A DNA stretch of 64,000 nucleotides from NCBI RefSeq assembly GCF_021533215.1, contig NZ_JAJNKA010000006.1, positions 248,001-312,000 of the forward strand, written 5' to 3'. The translations under genes and the position numbers were made by a program. The notes under the pieces were generated by a model, which saw only the letters and a program-made list of their open reading frames with translations, was not told where the DNA came from and searched no databases. Source of the DNA: Portibacter lacus (GTDB taxonomy: Bacteria > Bacteroidota > Bacteroidia > Chitinophagales > Saprospiraceae). Shown in pieces: positions 55,385-64,000 of the stretch (the stretch's first letter is position 1; every line of letters begins with the position of its first letter).

Positions 55385-55885
55385 TTAAAAGCCCTTTTGC
55401 TTTAAGTTTTCAATTTTTTGATCGACTTCTTCCTTTAATTCTTTTTTATAAGTCAATACTCGTTCAAGTACTTTTTCATCACTAGCACCCAATATCTGCG
55501 CTGCTAATATTCCTGCATTTTTAGATGCATTTAATGCAACTGTTGCTACAGGAACACCATTCGGCATTTGTAAAATGGATAATATCGAATCCCAACCATC
55601 TATTGAATTAGAAGATTTTACAGGAACTCCTATTACTGGTAATGGACTAAGACTTGCAACCATACCAGGCAGATGTGCTGCTCCTCCAGCTCCAGCTATA
55701 ATAACTTGGATTCCTCTTTTGTGAGCTCCTTGCGCATAATCAAACATCCTTTCAGGAGTTCGATGTGCTGAAACGACTGTCAGTTCAAATTCGATTTTAA
55801 AATAATTAAGGATATCTGCAGCGGCTTTCATCACAGGTAGGTCGGAATCTGACCCCATTATAATTCCTACTCTTGGCTTATTCAT
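55385..55885 (-). CDS. purE: N5-carboxyaminoimidazole ribonucleotide mutase
   Basis: A 166-residue class I PurE with [24 protein letters not shown] and [13 protein letters not shown], the nucleotide- and CO2-handling motifs. It makes CAIR in purine synthesis. Its ATG overlaps the purK TGA (ATGA). Confidence 0.95.
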   Translation of the reverse strand: MNKPRVGIIMGSDSDLPVMKAAADILNYFKIEFELTVVSAHRTPERMFDYAQGAHKRGIQVIIAGAGGAAHLPGMVASLSPLPVIGVPVKSSNSIDGWDSILSILQMPNGVPVATVALNASKNAGILAAQILGASDEKVLERVLTYKKELKEEVDQKIENLKQKGF

Positions 55886-57027
55886 GTTGTTACAATTAAG
55901 TTTTCTTTTACAAATTTAGCTTTTTCTATAGCTGTGTTGATATCTTTTTCTAAGATGGTTGCGTGTCCCATCTTTCTGAATGGTTTGGTTTCGGACTTGC
56001 CATAAAAATGGAGATTCACATTACCTTTTTCGAGACATTCATGCATTCCTTGGTATCTGACTTCGCCCGTAGCATTTGCTTCTCCAAGCAAATTGACCAT
56101 AACCGCTTTAGACTTTAAGTGTGTATTGCCGAGTGGCATATTCATCACGCCTCGAATATGTTGCTCAAATTGAGACGTTTCACAAGCTTCTATGGAATGA
56201 TGTCCTGAATTATGGCATCTTGGTGCAACTTCATTGACCATTAGTTTTCCATCTTTGGTTAGAAAGAATTCTACTGCTAATAACCCACAAATGTCAAATT
56301 TTGTAATTAAGTTTTTAGCGATTTTGATAGCTTCTTCTGTCAATGTCGATGAAAGGTGAGCTGGCGCAAATAAGTAGTCGACTAAGTTCGCCTCTTCATC
56401 GAAAACCATTTCCACTGGATCATAGGCCTTCATTTCTCCGGATTCATTTCTAGCAATGATAACTCCTATTTCTTTATCGATTGGCACAAGATCTTCTGTC
56501 AAGCAAGGACCTTCCAATAATTTAGGTAGATCATCCTTGCTTTTTATAACTGAAACGCCTTTCCCATCATAGCCTCCCGTTCGTACTTTCTGAACAAAAG
56601 GGTAGGAGAGTCCTCCTTCTTGGATGGCTTTTTTGACTTCGTCAATGTTTTGGAATAGTTGGAAAGCAGCACTCGGAATTTCATAAGACTCGTAAAACAT
56701 TTTTTGTAATCCCTTATCATTGATAATTTTTAGAGCATCAGGCGATGGATGTATAATTACGCCTCTTTTTCTCAACTCTCGCAAGGCTTCTAGGTTAACT
56801 GCCTCTATTTCAATGGTTACAATGTCTTTTCCTTCTCCAAATCGAATTACATCATCATAATTGCTAAAATCTCCAATTTCAAAATTTGGACAAACTTTAC
56901 CAACTGGAAAGTCCCTGCTCTGATCCATGAAATGAAGGTCTAAGTCCCATTTTAACACGGTTTCGTACATCATTCGTCCCAATTGGCCGCCACCTAATAC
57001 ACCGACTTTCTTTTTTCTGTAATTCAT
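55882..57027 (-). CDS. purK: 5-(Carboxyamino)imidazole ribonucleotide synthase
   Basis: A 381-residue ATP-grasp enzyme. [15 protein letters not shown] starts it, and [11 protein letters not shown] and [32 protein letters not shown] mark the ATP-grasp site (quoted in parts: [11 protein letters not shown]). It carboxylates AIR. Coupled to purE by ATGA; a TAnnTTTG box is at 57054-57047. Confidence 0.95.
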   Translation of the reverse strand: MNYRKKKVGVLGGGQLGRMMYETVLKWDLDLHFMDQSRDFPVGKVCPNFEIGDFSNYDDVIRFGEGKDIVTIEIEAVNLEALRELRKRGVIIHPSPDALKIINDKGLQKMFYESYEIPSAAFQLFQNIDEVKKAIQEGGLSYPFVQKVRTGGYDGKGVSVIKSKDDLPKLLEGPCLTEDLVPIDKEIGVIIARNESGEMKAYDPVEMVFDEEANLVDYLFAPAHLSSTLTEEAIKIAKNLITKFDICGLLAVEFFLTKDGKLMVNEVAPRCHNSGHHSIEACETSQFEQHIRGVMNMPLGNTHLKSKAVMVNLLGEANATGEVRYQGMHECLEKGNVNLHFYGKSETKPFRKMGHATILEKDINTAIEKAKFVKENLIVTT

Positions 57028-57046
57028 TTTGGTTGGTTCGTTTTCG

Positions 57047-57054
57047 CAAAAGTA
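57047..57054 (-). promoter_or_regulatory. -7 promoter element of purKE
   Basis: The minus strand reads TACTTTTG, matching TAnnTTTG, 20 nt before the purK ATG at 57027. Confidence 0.5.
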
Positions 57055-57069
57055 TTAATTTTAGGCCAT

Positions 57070-58401
57070 ATGAAGAAGTTAATCAAGAATGTTAGAATAA
57101 TCAATGAAGGTCAACAAATAGAAGGTGACCTGCTTATTGTCAATGATCGAATAGAAAAAATCGGTGGCATCATAGAATCCAGAGAGGCTCAAGAGGTAGA
57201 TGGAAAAGGTAATTATCTTTTGCCAGGTGTAATAGATGACCAAGTCCATTTTAGAGAACCAGGACTTACACATAAGGCAGATATAGAAAGTGAGTCAAGA
57301 GCTGCAGTTGCTGGTGGGACTACTACTTTTATGGAAATGCCGAATACTAAACCAGCCGCTTTAACGCAAGAGGAATTAGAAAAAAAGTATGCTAAAGCTT
57401 CTCAAGTTTCACCTGCGAACTACTCCTTTTTCATGGGTGCGTCAAACGAGAATATTGAGCATGTCTTGAAAACAAATGAGAAAACCGTTTGTGGTGTTAA
57501 GATATTCATGGGTTCATCGACTGGAAATATGCTAGTAGATGATGAGAAAACATTAGAGAATTTGTTTAGCAAAGTGCCTATGCTTATCGCTACACATTGT
57601 GAAGACGAAATGACCATCCGCAGAAATACGGAAGAATATGTCAGAAAATATGGAGATAAGATCCCTTTTTCAGCACATCCTGAAATCAGAAGTGTAGAAG
57701 CTTGTTATAAGTCCTCGTCACTTGCTGTTAGAATGGCAAAGAAATACGATACGAGATTACATATTCTTCATATCTCTACTGCTGAGGAATTAGATCTCTT
57801 TACTAACGAAATACCGCTCGCAGAGAAAAGAATAACATCTGAGGTATGCGTTCACCACTTGTATTTTGATGCGGATGATTATGAAACTCTTGGTTCTAAA
57901 GTGAAATGTAATCCAGCGGTAAAAGAAGCTCGTCATAAGAAGGCATTAATGGAAGCATTACTAGATGATCGATTAGACATTATTGCTACGGATCATGCAC
58001 CTCATACTTTAGAAGAAAAGCAAGGACTCTATATGAAGGCGCCATCTGGGTTGCCATTAGTTCAGCATTCTCTGAATATGATGTTAGATTTTTATCAGCA
58101 AGGCGTGATCGGATTGGAAAAGGTGGTAGAGAAAATGTCTCATGCACCTGCAGTATGTTTTGAAATCCAAGATAGAGGTTATGTGAGAGAAGGGTATTAT
58201 GCTGACTTAGTTCTAGTAGATATGGATTCTGAGTGGACGGTATCTAAAGAAAATGTGAGGTTCAAGTGTGGTTGGTCACCTTTAGAAGGGAAAACATTTC
58301 ACAATAAAGTACTTAAAACCTTTGTCAATGGTTTCAAAGCTTATTCTAATGGGGAGGTTAATGCGAATCAAAAGGGATATAGGTTAAGTTTTAATCGTTA
58401 A
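57070..58401 (+). CDS. pyrC: Dihydroorotase with an altered metal-ligand motif
   Basis: A 443-residue class I dihydroorotase. GVIDDQVHFREPGLTHK replaces the usual HxH ligand pair by Q-V-H, so the first His is a Gln. The late IIATDHAPHTLEEK motif and CEDEMT region are intact. It cyclises carbamoyl aspartate in pyrimidine synthesis. Divergent from purK with 42 bp between them. Confidence 0.9.
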   Translation: MKKLIKNVRIINEGQQIEGDLLIVNDRIEKIGGIIESREAQEVDGKGNYLLPGVIDDQVHFREPGLTHKADIESESRAAVAGGTTTFMEMPNTKPAALTQEELEKKYAKASQVSPANYSFFMGASNENIEHVLKTNEKTVCGVKIFMGSSTGNMLVDDEKTLENLFSKVPMLIATHCEDEMTIRRNTEEYVRKYGDKIPFSAHPEIRSVEACYKSSSLAVRMAKKYDTRLHILHISTAEELDLFTNEIPLAEKRITSEVCVHHLYFDADDYETLGSKVKCNPAVKEARHKKALMEALLDDRLDIIATDHAPHTLEEKQGLYMKAPSGLPLVQHSLNMMLDFYQQGVIGLEKVVEKMSHAPAVCFEIQDRGYVREGYYADLVLVDMDSEWTVSKENVRFKCGWSPLEGKTFHNKVLKTFVNGFKAYSNGEVNANQKGYRLSFNR

Positions 58402-58569
58402 AAAGAAAAGTTATAAGATTGATAAATAAATTCCTTCATTTGTAACGCATTTACTTTAAGTCAAAATGGAAATTTAAAGTTCTATTTTAAAAGACATTCC
58501 TATGCAAAATTTATCAACATCAATTTTGCTCCTTGGGATAAGTAATTTTTTTTTACCTTTCACACCGAT

Positions 58570-59694
58570 ATGATATATATACCTCAGATTCTAATCATCT
58601 GTTTTGTGCCGTGGATACTTAATAAGTATCTGAAAGGAAGTAAAGTTGGAAACTTGCTCAGCCCCGTTGTTTTAGCTTATGTGGTCGGCATATTGACTTC
58701 GATGTTCAGCTTAGTTCCATTAAGTGAAGCGATCAATAAGAACTTTTCTGAAATTAGTATCATGATCGCCATTCCGCTCTTGCTTTTTTCCGCGGAGATT
58801 AAAGCTTGGTTCAAGCATGCAGGTCCTACAGTTCTCTCTTTTATTTTCGCCATAATTGCTGCAATGCTGAGCACTGGATTTTTTGCATTTATCTTCAATG
58901 ATAAATTGGATGAAGTCTGGCACCAAAGTGGAATGTTAACAGGTGTTTTCACAGGAGGAACTGCTAATATGCAAGCGGTGGGATTAGCTTTAGGAGTGTC
59001 AGAAGAAACCTTTGTCATATTAAATGCAGCAGAAATTCTTTGGGGCGGGTTGTATTTGTTATTTATTACTTCATTCGCGCATAAATTATTCGGAACGTTT
59101 CTTCCAGATTATAAATATGATGAATCAAAATCTAATGAAACTTTTGCTTCCGTTGCAGTTAATCACAAAGCAAGAGCTATTGCGGTCTTGCTGTCTCTGG
59201 CTGTTGTCGGAATTACTGTAGGATTAGCATTTTTGTTTTTTGGAGGTTTAAGTAATACAACATTTATTATATTAGTGCTTACCTCACTCAGTGTGGGCGC
59301 ATCTTTTTATAAACCGATACGAACATTAGAAGGATCATTCGAAGCAGGAGATTACATGTTGCTTGTTTTCTGTGTCGCAATAGGAATGCGATCGGATTTT
59401 GCGGAATTAATCAATACGGGAGGGAATGTGATATTATTTACTGGTGGATGTTTTATCTTTACTGTACTTATTCATCTAGGACTTTCTAGAATATTTAAGA
59501 TAGATAGAGATACCACCTTGATTACTTCTACAGCTGCCTTATATGGGCCAGCGTTTATCGGCCAGATTGCCAGCGTGATGAAGAATAGGCAAATCGTTTT
59601 CGCAGGAATGGCGACCGGTCTTGTGGGCTATGCGGTTGGTAATTATCTAGGGATAAGTTTGAGTTATTTATTAGAAAGTTGGTTGTCAAATTAA
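58570..59694 (+). CDS. DUF819 family membrane protein
   Basis: A 374-residue protein with about ten hydrophobic helices (VVLAYVVGILTSMFSLVP near 32-49) and the family motif TGVFTGGTANMQAVGLALGV. DUF819 proteins are permease-like and of unknown substrate. The frame starts at ATG 58570. An upstream 23-codon frame (58503-58573) containing T9 could join it if one T were gained. The PLP-enzyme ATG is 5 nt past its stop. Confidence 0.75.
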   Translation: MIYIPQILIICFVPWILNKYLKGSKVGNLLSPVVLAYVVGILTSMFSLVPLSEAINKNFSEISIMIAIPLLLFSAEIKAWFKHAGPTVLSFIFAIIAAMLSTGFFAFIFNDKLDEVWHQSGMLTGVFTGGTANMQAVGLALGVSEETFVILNAAEILWGGLYLLFITSFAHKLFGTFLPDYKYDESKSNETFASVAVNHKARAIAVLLSLAVVGITVGLAFLFFGGLSNTTFIILVLTSLSVGASFYKPIRTLEGSFEAGDYMLLVFCVAIGMRSDFAELINTGGNVILFTGGCFIFTVLIHLGLSRIFKIDRDTTLITSTAALYGPAFIGQIASVMKNRQIVFAGMATGLVGYAVGNYLGISLSYLLESWLSN

Positions 59695-59699
59695 AAAAA

Positions 59700-61112
59700 A
59701 TGGATTTTCCTAAAGAAAGATCAGATGCTAATACTTTATTAAGCAAATTGGAAACGCTTAAAAGTGATGATTTAAGATGGAAGCAGGGTAGGGCATTCAG
59801 TTATGTTTATTATGCTTCGCCAGAAATTACAGAGACCTTATCGAAGGCATATTTATCCTATTTTTCAGAGAATGCACTAAATCCATCTGCTTTTCCGAGT
59901 TTAAGTATAATGCAGTCTGAAGTGATAAGCATGTGTAAGTCATTGTTCAATGCTGGCGATAACGCTGGAGGAGTAATGACAAGTGGAGGAACGGAATCGA
60001 TTCTGATGGCCATTAAAGCTGCTAAAGAATATGCTAAAAAATATAGAAATATAACGGCACCAGAAGTTATAATGCCATTATCGGCACATCCAGCTTTTAA
60101 TAAGGCTTGTGATTATTTCGGTGTTAAGCTTCATATTTTACCTGTCGGAAGTGATTATAGAGTTAATCCAGAATCCTATGAAGGACTGATTAATGAGAAT
60201 ACGGTGCTCCTTGTCGCGTCGGCTCCTTCTTATCCGCAGGGTGTAGTAGATCCAATTCCTGAAATAGGTCAAGTTGCTTTAAAGCATAAAATTCCGTTTC
60301 ATGTTGATGCATGCGTAGGAGGATTTGTATTACCATTTATAAAAGATAGAACTTTTCCTAATTTCGATTTAGGCGTACCTGGTGTAACTTCTCTTAGTGC
60401 TGATATTCATAAGTATGGATTCGCATCTAAAGGGAGCTCTGTTGTATTGTATAATGATAATGAGCTAAGGAAGTCTCAGTTTTATATTTATACGGGTTGG
60501 CCTGGAGGAATATATGCATCACCGTCAATTATGGGGACGCGACCTGGAGGTGCTATTGCAGTAGCATGGACAGTACTTCAACTTTTAGGACAAGCAGGTT
60601 ATGAGTCTCTTGTGCAGAAAATGATGAGTACGGCGAAAGCCTACCAAGATTTTCTTTCATCTTACGAAGGAATATCAGTTGTAGGAAGTTCGGATATGTG
60701 CATCTTTTCAATACAAGCAGATGGTTTCAATATTTATGAATTAGGAGATGAAATGCATGAGTTATCATGGCAAATGGATAGGCAGCAAGATCCTTCAGCA
60801 TTGCACTTGTCTATATCTCCGATCCATGCGGAAGTATTTGAGGATTTTAAAATTGACTTTGATAAAGCCTATAAGATTGCAAAAAAGAAAGACTTTAATA
60901 AATTGAAAAATTCACTGCAAGTAGGAGCTGCAAAAGGTCTTAAGAAAATACTTCCTGAAAAAACATTTGGGAAACTTCAGAAATTGGCCGTTCAGAAAAG
61001 CGATACGAATACTAATAGATCTGCAGCATTATATGGAATGATAGGAGATCTTAAAGGCTCAGGAACCTTGGATGAAATGATTATAGAGTTTCTCGATAAA
61101 ATGACAAAGTAA
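59700..61112 (+). CDS. PLP-dependent sphingosine-1-phosphate lyase-like enzyme
   Basis: 470 residues from ATG 59700; a longer frame to 59679 overlaps the DUF819 stop. It shows TSGGTESILMAIKAAKEYA, FHVDACVGGFVLPF and the PLP lysine Lys238 in DIHKYGFASKGSS. This is the S1P lyase/glutamate decarboxylase-like fold, with the Y-G-F-x-S-K-G loop typical of S1P lyases. Bacteroidota make sphingolipids, so a sphingoid phosphate lyase is plausible, but specificity is an inference. It follows DUF819 by 5 nt. Confidence 0.82.
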   Translation: MDFPKERSDANTLLSKLETLKSDDLRWKQGRAFSYVYYASPEITETLSKAYLSYFSENALNPSAFPSLSIMQSEVISMCKSLFNAGDNAGGVMTSGGTESILMAIKAAKEYAKKYRNITAPEVIMPLSAHPAFNKACDYFGVKLHILPVGSDYRVNPESYEGLINENTVLLVASAPSYPQGVVDPIPEIGQVALKHKIPFHVDACVGGFVLPFIKDRTFPNFDLGVPGVTSLSADIHKYGFASKGSSVVLYNDNELRKSQFYIYTGWPGGIYASPSIMGTRPGGAIAVAWTVLQLLGQAGYESLVQKMMSTAKAYQDFLSSYEGISVVGSSDMCIFSIQADGFNIYELGDEMHELSWQMDRQQDPSALHLSISPIHAEVFEDFKIDFDKAYKIAKKKDFNKLKNSLQVGAAKGLKKILPEKTFGKLQKLAVQKSDTNTNRSAALYGMIGDLKGSGTLDEMIIEFLDKMTK

Positions 61113-61116
61113 AAAA

Positions 61117-61143
61117 AAGGGTGATTCATGCGAATCAACCCTT
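61117..61143 (-). terminator. Terminator between the PLP-enzyme and RRM-protein genes
   Basis: AAGGGTGATTC pairs with GAATCAACCCTT (11 bp with one bulge, loop ATGC). On the minus strand it is followed by T8, so it mainly terminates the RRM gene; it may also act on the plus strand. Confidence 0.8.
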
Positions 61144-61160
61144 ATTATATGTTGAATAGA

Positions 61161-61508
61161 TTAATATCTATTTCCTCTGTCTCTGTCGTAGCCACCGCCA
61201 CCGCCACCGCGATTGTAGCCTCCGCCACCACCTCCTCCGCCTCTTCGGTTACCACCGAATCCGGAATCTTTTGGCTTAGATTTTTTAACTACAATTTCTC
61301 TACCATCTAAAGTAGATTCATTAAGTGCGTTAATGGCTTCGTACGCCTCATCATCGTTCGGCATTTCTACAAAACCAAAACCTTTAGATCTGCCTTGCTC
61401 TCTGTCCATAATTATTTTAACAGATTCGACTTCACCGAATTTTTCAAACGTGTCAAGAAGAGTAGCTTCCGAAGTATCGTAAGAAAGTTTTGCTACAAAA
61501 ATATTCAT
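61161..61508 (-). CDS. RNA-binding protein with one RRM and a glycine-rich tail
   Basis: A 115-residue protein. MNIFVAKLSYDTSEATL starts the RRM; RNP1 is RSKGFGFVEM and RNP2 is IFVAKL. The tail is Gly/Arg-rich with RGGGGGGGGYNRGG repeats (here quoted in part). Such proteins are cold-induced RNA chaperones in Bacteroidota. The minus-strand T8 terminator lies directly downstream. Confidence 0.92.
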   Translation of the reverse strand: MNIFVAKLSYDTSEATLLDTFEKFGEVESVKIIMDREQGRSKGFGFVEMPNDDEAYEAINALNESTLDGREIVVKKSKPKDSGFGGNRRGGGGGGGGYNRGGGGGGYDRDRGNRY

Positions 61509-61674
61509 TATAAAAATATAAAAAGATTAAAAAATGTGAGGTAAAAATTAAAAAGCGAAACATTGATGAGTGGCTAATAACTGTTTAACTCGGTTTAGTT
61601 GTGCTTTCGCACTTTATGTTTACTTATCAAAGCTCAACAAGATCATTATCCGAGAATCTTTATTAAGTATAATT

Positions 61675-62523
61675 TTATAACACGTCCGATAACATTTTAA
61701 GTTCACTAAAAAAGTATCTTTCTTTCTCATCTTTTGCCACCTTCCCACATTCATAGATCGGATCGTGTTCAAAAATAACATAAATATTATTAGTTACTGC
61801 ATATTCCAGAAATTCTTTTTTCTCTTTCAAGGTCTCCAAAGGTCTTATATCATAACTCATTACATATGGCATTCTTATATGATATGAGGACGGTAAGAGG
61901 TCCGCTACATATGCTATTTTCTGACCATTTTGTAAGGTGATTATAGGGGCCATCATCGCTTCTGTATGGCCATAAAAGAACTTTACCTCGATATTTTTAA
62001 TCCATGAAATGTCTTGACGGACATCTATATATTCTAATACCTTATGATTGCTAAGCCCCTCGATATTCTCTTTCAGAAAGGAAGCTCGTTCTCTATCATT
62101 AGGATTCAGCGCCCACTGATGATGTTTTTCATTCGTCCAGTAGGTAGCATTTTCGTAAGAAGGAATAATATCATTTCCGTCTCTTTTCAAAGCTCCTCCT
62201 ACATGATCAAAATGAAAATGTGTGAGAAATACATCTGTAATATCATAGGAACTTACACCATGTTTTTGAAGTGATTCTTCGATGGTGAATGGTCCATGTG
62301 GTTCGAAATGTTTTCTGAATTTTTCATCTTGCTTATCTCCCATTCCAGTATCCACCAAGATCTTCCGATCTCCAGTTTCTATTAACAAGCAACGCATCGC
62401 CCACGTACACATGTTATTCTCATCTGCTGGTGTGAGCTTACTCCATAGTTTCTTAGGAACAACTCCGAACATTGCGCCTCCATCTAACTTGAAAAGACCA
62501 GCATGAATGACTGATAATTTCAT
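61675..62523 (-). CDS. MBL-fold hydrolase, AHL-lactonase-like
   Basis: A 282-residue metallo-hydrolase with the zinc motif TDVFLTHFHFDHVGG (HxHxDH) and later FEHDPIYECG. The general fold resembles AHL lactonases and related quorum-quenching enzymes; the substrate is not known. Its start overlaps the ribH stop by TAATG, so it is expressed with ribH. The 166-bp spacer at 61509-61674 shows nothing I can name. Confidence 0.83.
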   Translation of the reverse strand: MKLSVIHAGLFKLDGGAMFGVVPKKLWSKLTPADENNMCTWAMRCLLIETGDRKILVDTGMGDKQDEKFRKHFEPHGPFTIEESLQKHGVSSYDITDVFLTHFHFDHVGGALKRDGNDIIPSYENATYWTNEKHHQWALNPNDRERASFLKENIEGLSNHKVLEYIDVRQDISWIKNIEVKFFYGHTEAMMAPIITLQNGQKIAYVADLLPSSYHIRMPYVMSYDIRPLETLKEKKEFLEYAVTNNIYVIFEHDPIYECGKVAKDEKERYFFSELKMLSDVL

Positions 62524-63035
62524 TAGAATCCTATTTTAACTTTGAAGCCTTTGAGTGATCTTTTGATATCGGCCATTTTTAGAGCGGTTACAGCTGCTTC
62601 TACGCCCTTATTACCATGCTTTCCGCCAGCTCTATCTTCGGCTTGTTCAGAAGTGTTAGGTGTTAATACACCGAAAATGATGGGTTTCCCAGAAAGTACT
62701 CCGAGATTAACTAATCCATTAGCAACTGCATTGCTGATGTACTCATCATGTTTTGTTTCGCCTTTGATGACACATCCGATACAAATGATAGCATTGTAAT
62801 TGTCTTCTCCGAGAAGCATCTTCGCCCCTACAGGTAATTCAAAAGTACCTGGAACATGAATTGTTTTGATATCATTCACATCCACACCATAAGTGATAAG
62901 TGTCTCTAAACATCCATCGTAAAGTGCATTTGTGATTTTTTCATTCCACTCAGAAACAACTATTCCTATCTTGTATCCTTTCCCAGATGGAATGTCTCCT
63001 GACGTTTTTGATAAATTTTTGTTCTTACTTGACAT
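62523..63035 (-). CDS. ribH: 6,7-Dimethyl-8-ribityllumazine synthase
   Basis: A 170-residue lumazine synthase with GIVVSEWNEKIT, IHVPGTFELPVGAKMLL, CIGCVIKGETKHDEYI and the catalytic His in TKHDEY. Penultimate step of riboflavin synthesis. Its promoter box sits within the terminator hairpin of the preceding TPR gene (63052-63059). The next gene overlaps it as TAATG. Confidence 0.95.
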   Translation of the reverse strand: MSSKNKNLSKTSGDIPSGKGYKIGIVVSEWNEKITNALYDGCLETLITYGVDVNDIKTIHVPGTFELPVGAKMLLGEDNYNAIICIGCVIKGETKHDEYISNAVANGLVNLGVLSGKPIIFGVLTPNTSEQAEDRAGGKHGNKGVEAAVTALKMADIKRSLKGFKVKIGF

Positions 63036-63069
63036 AAAAAAAGGTTTAGTGCAAAACTAAACCTTTTTT
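63036..63069 (-). terminator. Terminator of the TPR gene, overlapping the ribH leader
   Basis: On the minus strand AGGTTTAG/CTAAACCT pair (8 bp, extended by A-T pairs) with T7 after it. The T-run ends directly at the ribH ATG (63035), so hairpin and ribH leader are the same DNA. Confidence 0.85.
63052..63059 (-). promoter_or_regulatory. -7 promoter element of ribH
   Basis: The minus strand reads TAGTTTTG (TAnnTTTG), 16 nt before the ribH ATG. It overlaps the loop and one arm of the upstream gene's terminator. Confidence 0.5.
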
Positions 63070-63094
63070 ATTTAAGCGTTGGAAGCTTTTATCT

Positions 63095-63772
63095 TTAATC
63101 TACAACAAACCTTTTCGCTTCGTTGCTCCAATCAGTTGTTGGAAACTTTTCAGTTATCTGTTTGTATAGCTTTGCAGCTTGATCTGCTTTGCCTTCATAT
63201 TCATAAAGCATAGCTAATTTTTTCATGTAATATGGTGCTACTGAACTTACATCTGATGCTTCTGCAGCTTTCTTATATGATGCTTCAGCATTCGCCATAT
63301 CCTTTAATTCAGAATAGGCATCACCTAATGCACCAAATTTTGTAGCTTTAGTTAAATCAGTTGGAGCATTAAAAGATTTCAACATCTTCACTGCATCCTC
63401 ATATCTTCCGATATTTAAGTAGCATATTCCAGCATAATATTTAGCTGTATTCGCTTGGTTAGTTCCTCCGTAGCTTTCCATGATATCAAGAAATCCTTCA
63501 CTTCCTTGTCCTGGATTTTCCAGTGCTAGTGCAAATGAATCTCTACTAAATTGATACTCCGCCATGTACATTGCACTTTGTGCTGCTTTCTGTCTTGGAG
63601 CTTTATAAAATATTTGATATGCTAGATAGGCACCTATTAATATAGCTACTGCAACTGCAACGCCAATAATTGTTTTTTGATGCTTATCATAAAAACTTAC
63701 CGCTTGATCTCTTACATCAACAATATCTACTAACGTTTCTTCTTGTTCCTTCTTAGATTTTCTTCTAGCCAT
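63095..63772 (-). CDS. TPR protein with one N-terminal transmembrane helix
   Basis: A 225-residue protein. A charged N-terminus is followed by one helix (IIGVAVAVAILIGAYLAYQIFY, about 36-57; quoted in part as GVAVAVAILIGAYLAY) and a TPR-rich periplasmic part with YYAGICYLNIGRYEDAVKML and AASYKKAAEASD-like repeats. It resembles YfgM-type proteins near the Sec translocon, but the role is an inference. A CAAAAATA (TATTTTTG) box at 63806-63799 lies upstream. Confidence 0.75.
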   Translation of the reverse strand: MARRKSKKEQEETLVDIVDVRDQAVSFYDKHQKTIIGVAVAVAILIGAYLAYQIFYKAPRQKAAQSAMYMAEYQFSRDSFALALENPGQGSEGFLDIMESYGGTNQANTAKYYAGICYLNIGRYEDAVKMLKSFNAPTDLTKATKFGALGDAYSELKDMANAEASYKKAAEASDVSSVAPYYMKKLAMLYEYEGKADQAAKLYKQITEKFPTTDWSNEAKRFVVD

Positions 63773-63798
63773 TTACTTTGCTTGTTTGAAATAAAGCG

Positions 63799-63806
63799 CA
63801 AAAATA
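63799..63806 (-). promoter_or_regulatory. -7 promoter element of the TPR gene
   Basis: The minus strand reads TATTTTTG, a TAnnTTTG match, 27 nt before the ATG at 63772. Downstream to the window end (63807-64000) I see no gene or other element. Confidence 0.45.
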
Positions 63807-64000
63807 ACTAAAGTTTCAAATAAAACTAGTATTCTGATAAAGCTTTTATTAATTTCTGAGGATTAATGAGTTATCCTATTGCAAATCAATGAATTATACT
63901 TTTTGTAAATATGTAAGTTCTTATATAAAAGACCCTTAGAATTTTAGTTTTAATTCTTGACCGAAAGTGTGCTAATAGATAGGGTTTGCGCAAGAAGAAT

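Overview
The window comes from a member of the Bacteroidota, most likely a marine or aquatic, Saprospira/Cytophaga/Flavobacteria-like lineage. The base composition is AT-rich. Many genes sit 8-25 nt behind a TAnnTTTG box, the -7 element of the Bacteroidota primary sigma factor, and Shine-Dalgarno sequences are weak. The gene families also fit: SMC, the PurE/PurK pair, CbpA/CbpM, a glycine-rich RRM protein, DUF547, DUF1080, DUF1501, PSD1-type and PVC-type cytochrome proteins, and a thioredoxin-dockerin fusion. I see no insertion sequence, prophage, integrase or CRISPR array, so most of the window looks like ordinary chromosome.

Layout. 1-3891 (minus): a tight run of SDR reductase, zinc metallopeptidase, S10 peptidase, PqiA-like membrane protein and the start of an acyl-ACP desaturase. 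4072-4146: tRNA-Val(GAC). 4258-6348: S9 oligopeptidase. 6417-10083: MATE exporter and a molybdate ABC transporter (modABC). 10261-13806: SMC. 13807-14279: a gene-poor stretch holding a terminator and a likely acetyltransferase remnant. 14280-19269: metallo-hydrolase, thioredoxin-dockerin protein, LipB, MscS channel, L,D-transpeptidase. 19424-23145: AckA, Pta and an ArsC-like protein without its cysteine. 23374-28217: two GNATs, a DUF1080 protein, a GT39 glycosyltransferase, a zinc-ribbon protein and a secreted protein. 28265-34574: a SRPBCC-GyrI protein, then a sensor kinase converging on a four-gene coupled operon (gluconate-dehydrogenase subunit-3 type protein, GMC oxidoreductase, cysteine hydrolase, response regulator). 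34835-47492: periplasmic and lipoprotein functions, including a DUF1501/PSD1 pair and a 1037-residue PVC-type cytochrome protein, with a helicase whose 5' end is abnormal. 47509-51907: NYN-LOTUS protein, pseudouridine synthase, M23/LysM peptidase, CbpA/CbpM, cyclophilin. 51990-52505: a tandem array of five ~107-bp non-coding repeats. 52505-63772: BamA-like barrel, DUF547-barrel fusion, PurE/PurK, dihydroorotase, DUF819 permease, a sphingosine-phosphate-lyase-like PLP enzyme, an RRM protein, a metallo-hydrolase, RibH and a TPR membrane protein.

How the genes fit together. Core metabolism is represented by acetate overflow (Pta-AckA), purine (PurEK), pyrimidine (PyrC), lipoate (LipB), riboflavin (RibH) and molybdate uptake. 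A second theme is extracytoplasmic oxidation of sugars or polysaccharides: the GMC/subunit-3 pair, the DUF1080 protein, and the PSD1, DUF1501 and PVC cytochrome lipoproteins could together oxidise carbohydrates and pass electrons to c-type hemes. That link is an inference from families and proximity, not shown by the sequence.

The strongest unexplained signal is the repeat array at 51990-52505. Each unit can form a 13-bp hairpin only as plus-strand RNA, because four of its pairs are G-U, and the units appear to descend from the adjacent cyclophilin terminator. Other points worth a look are three genes without an ATG start, the kinase/regulator/GMC arrangement, and two enzymes with altered active-site residues.
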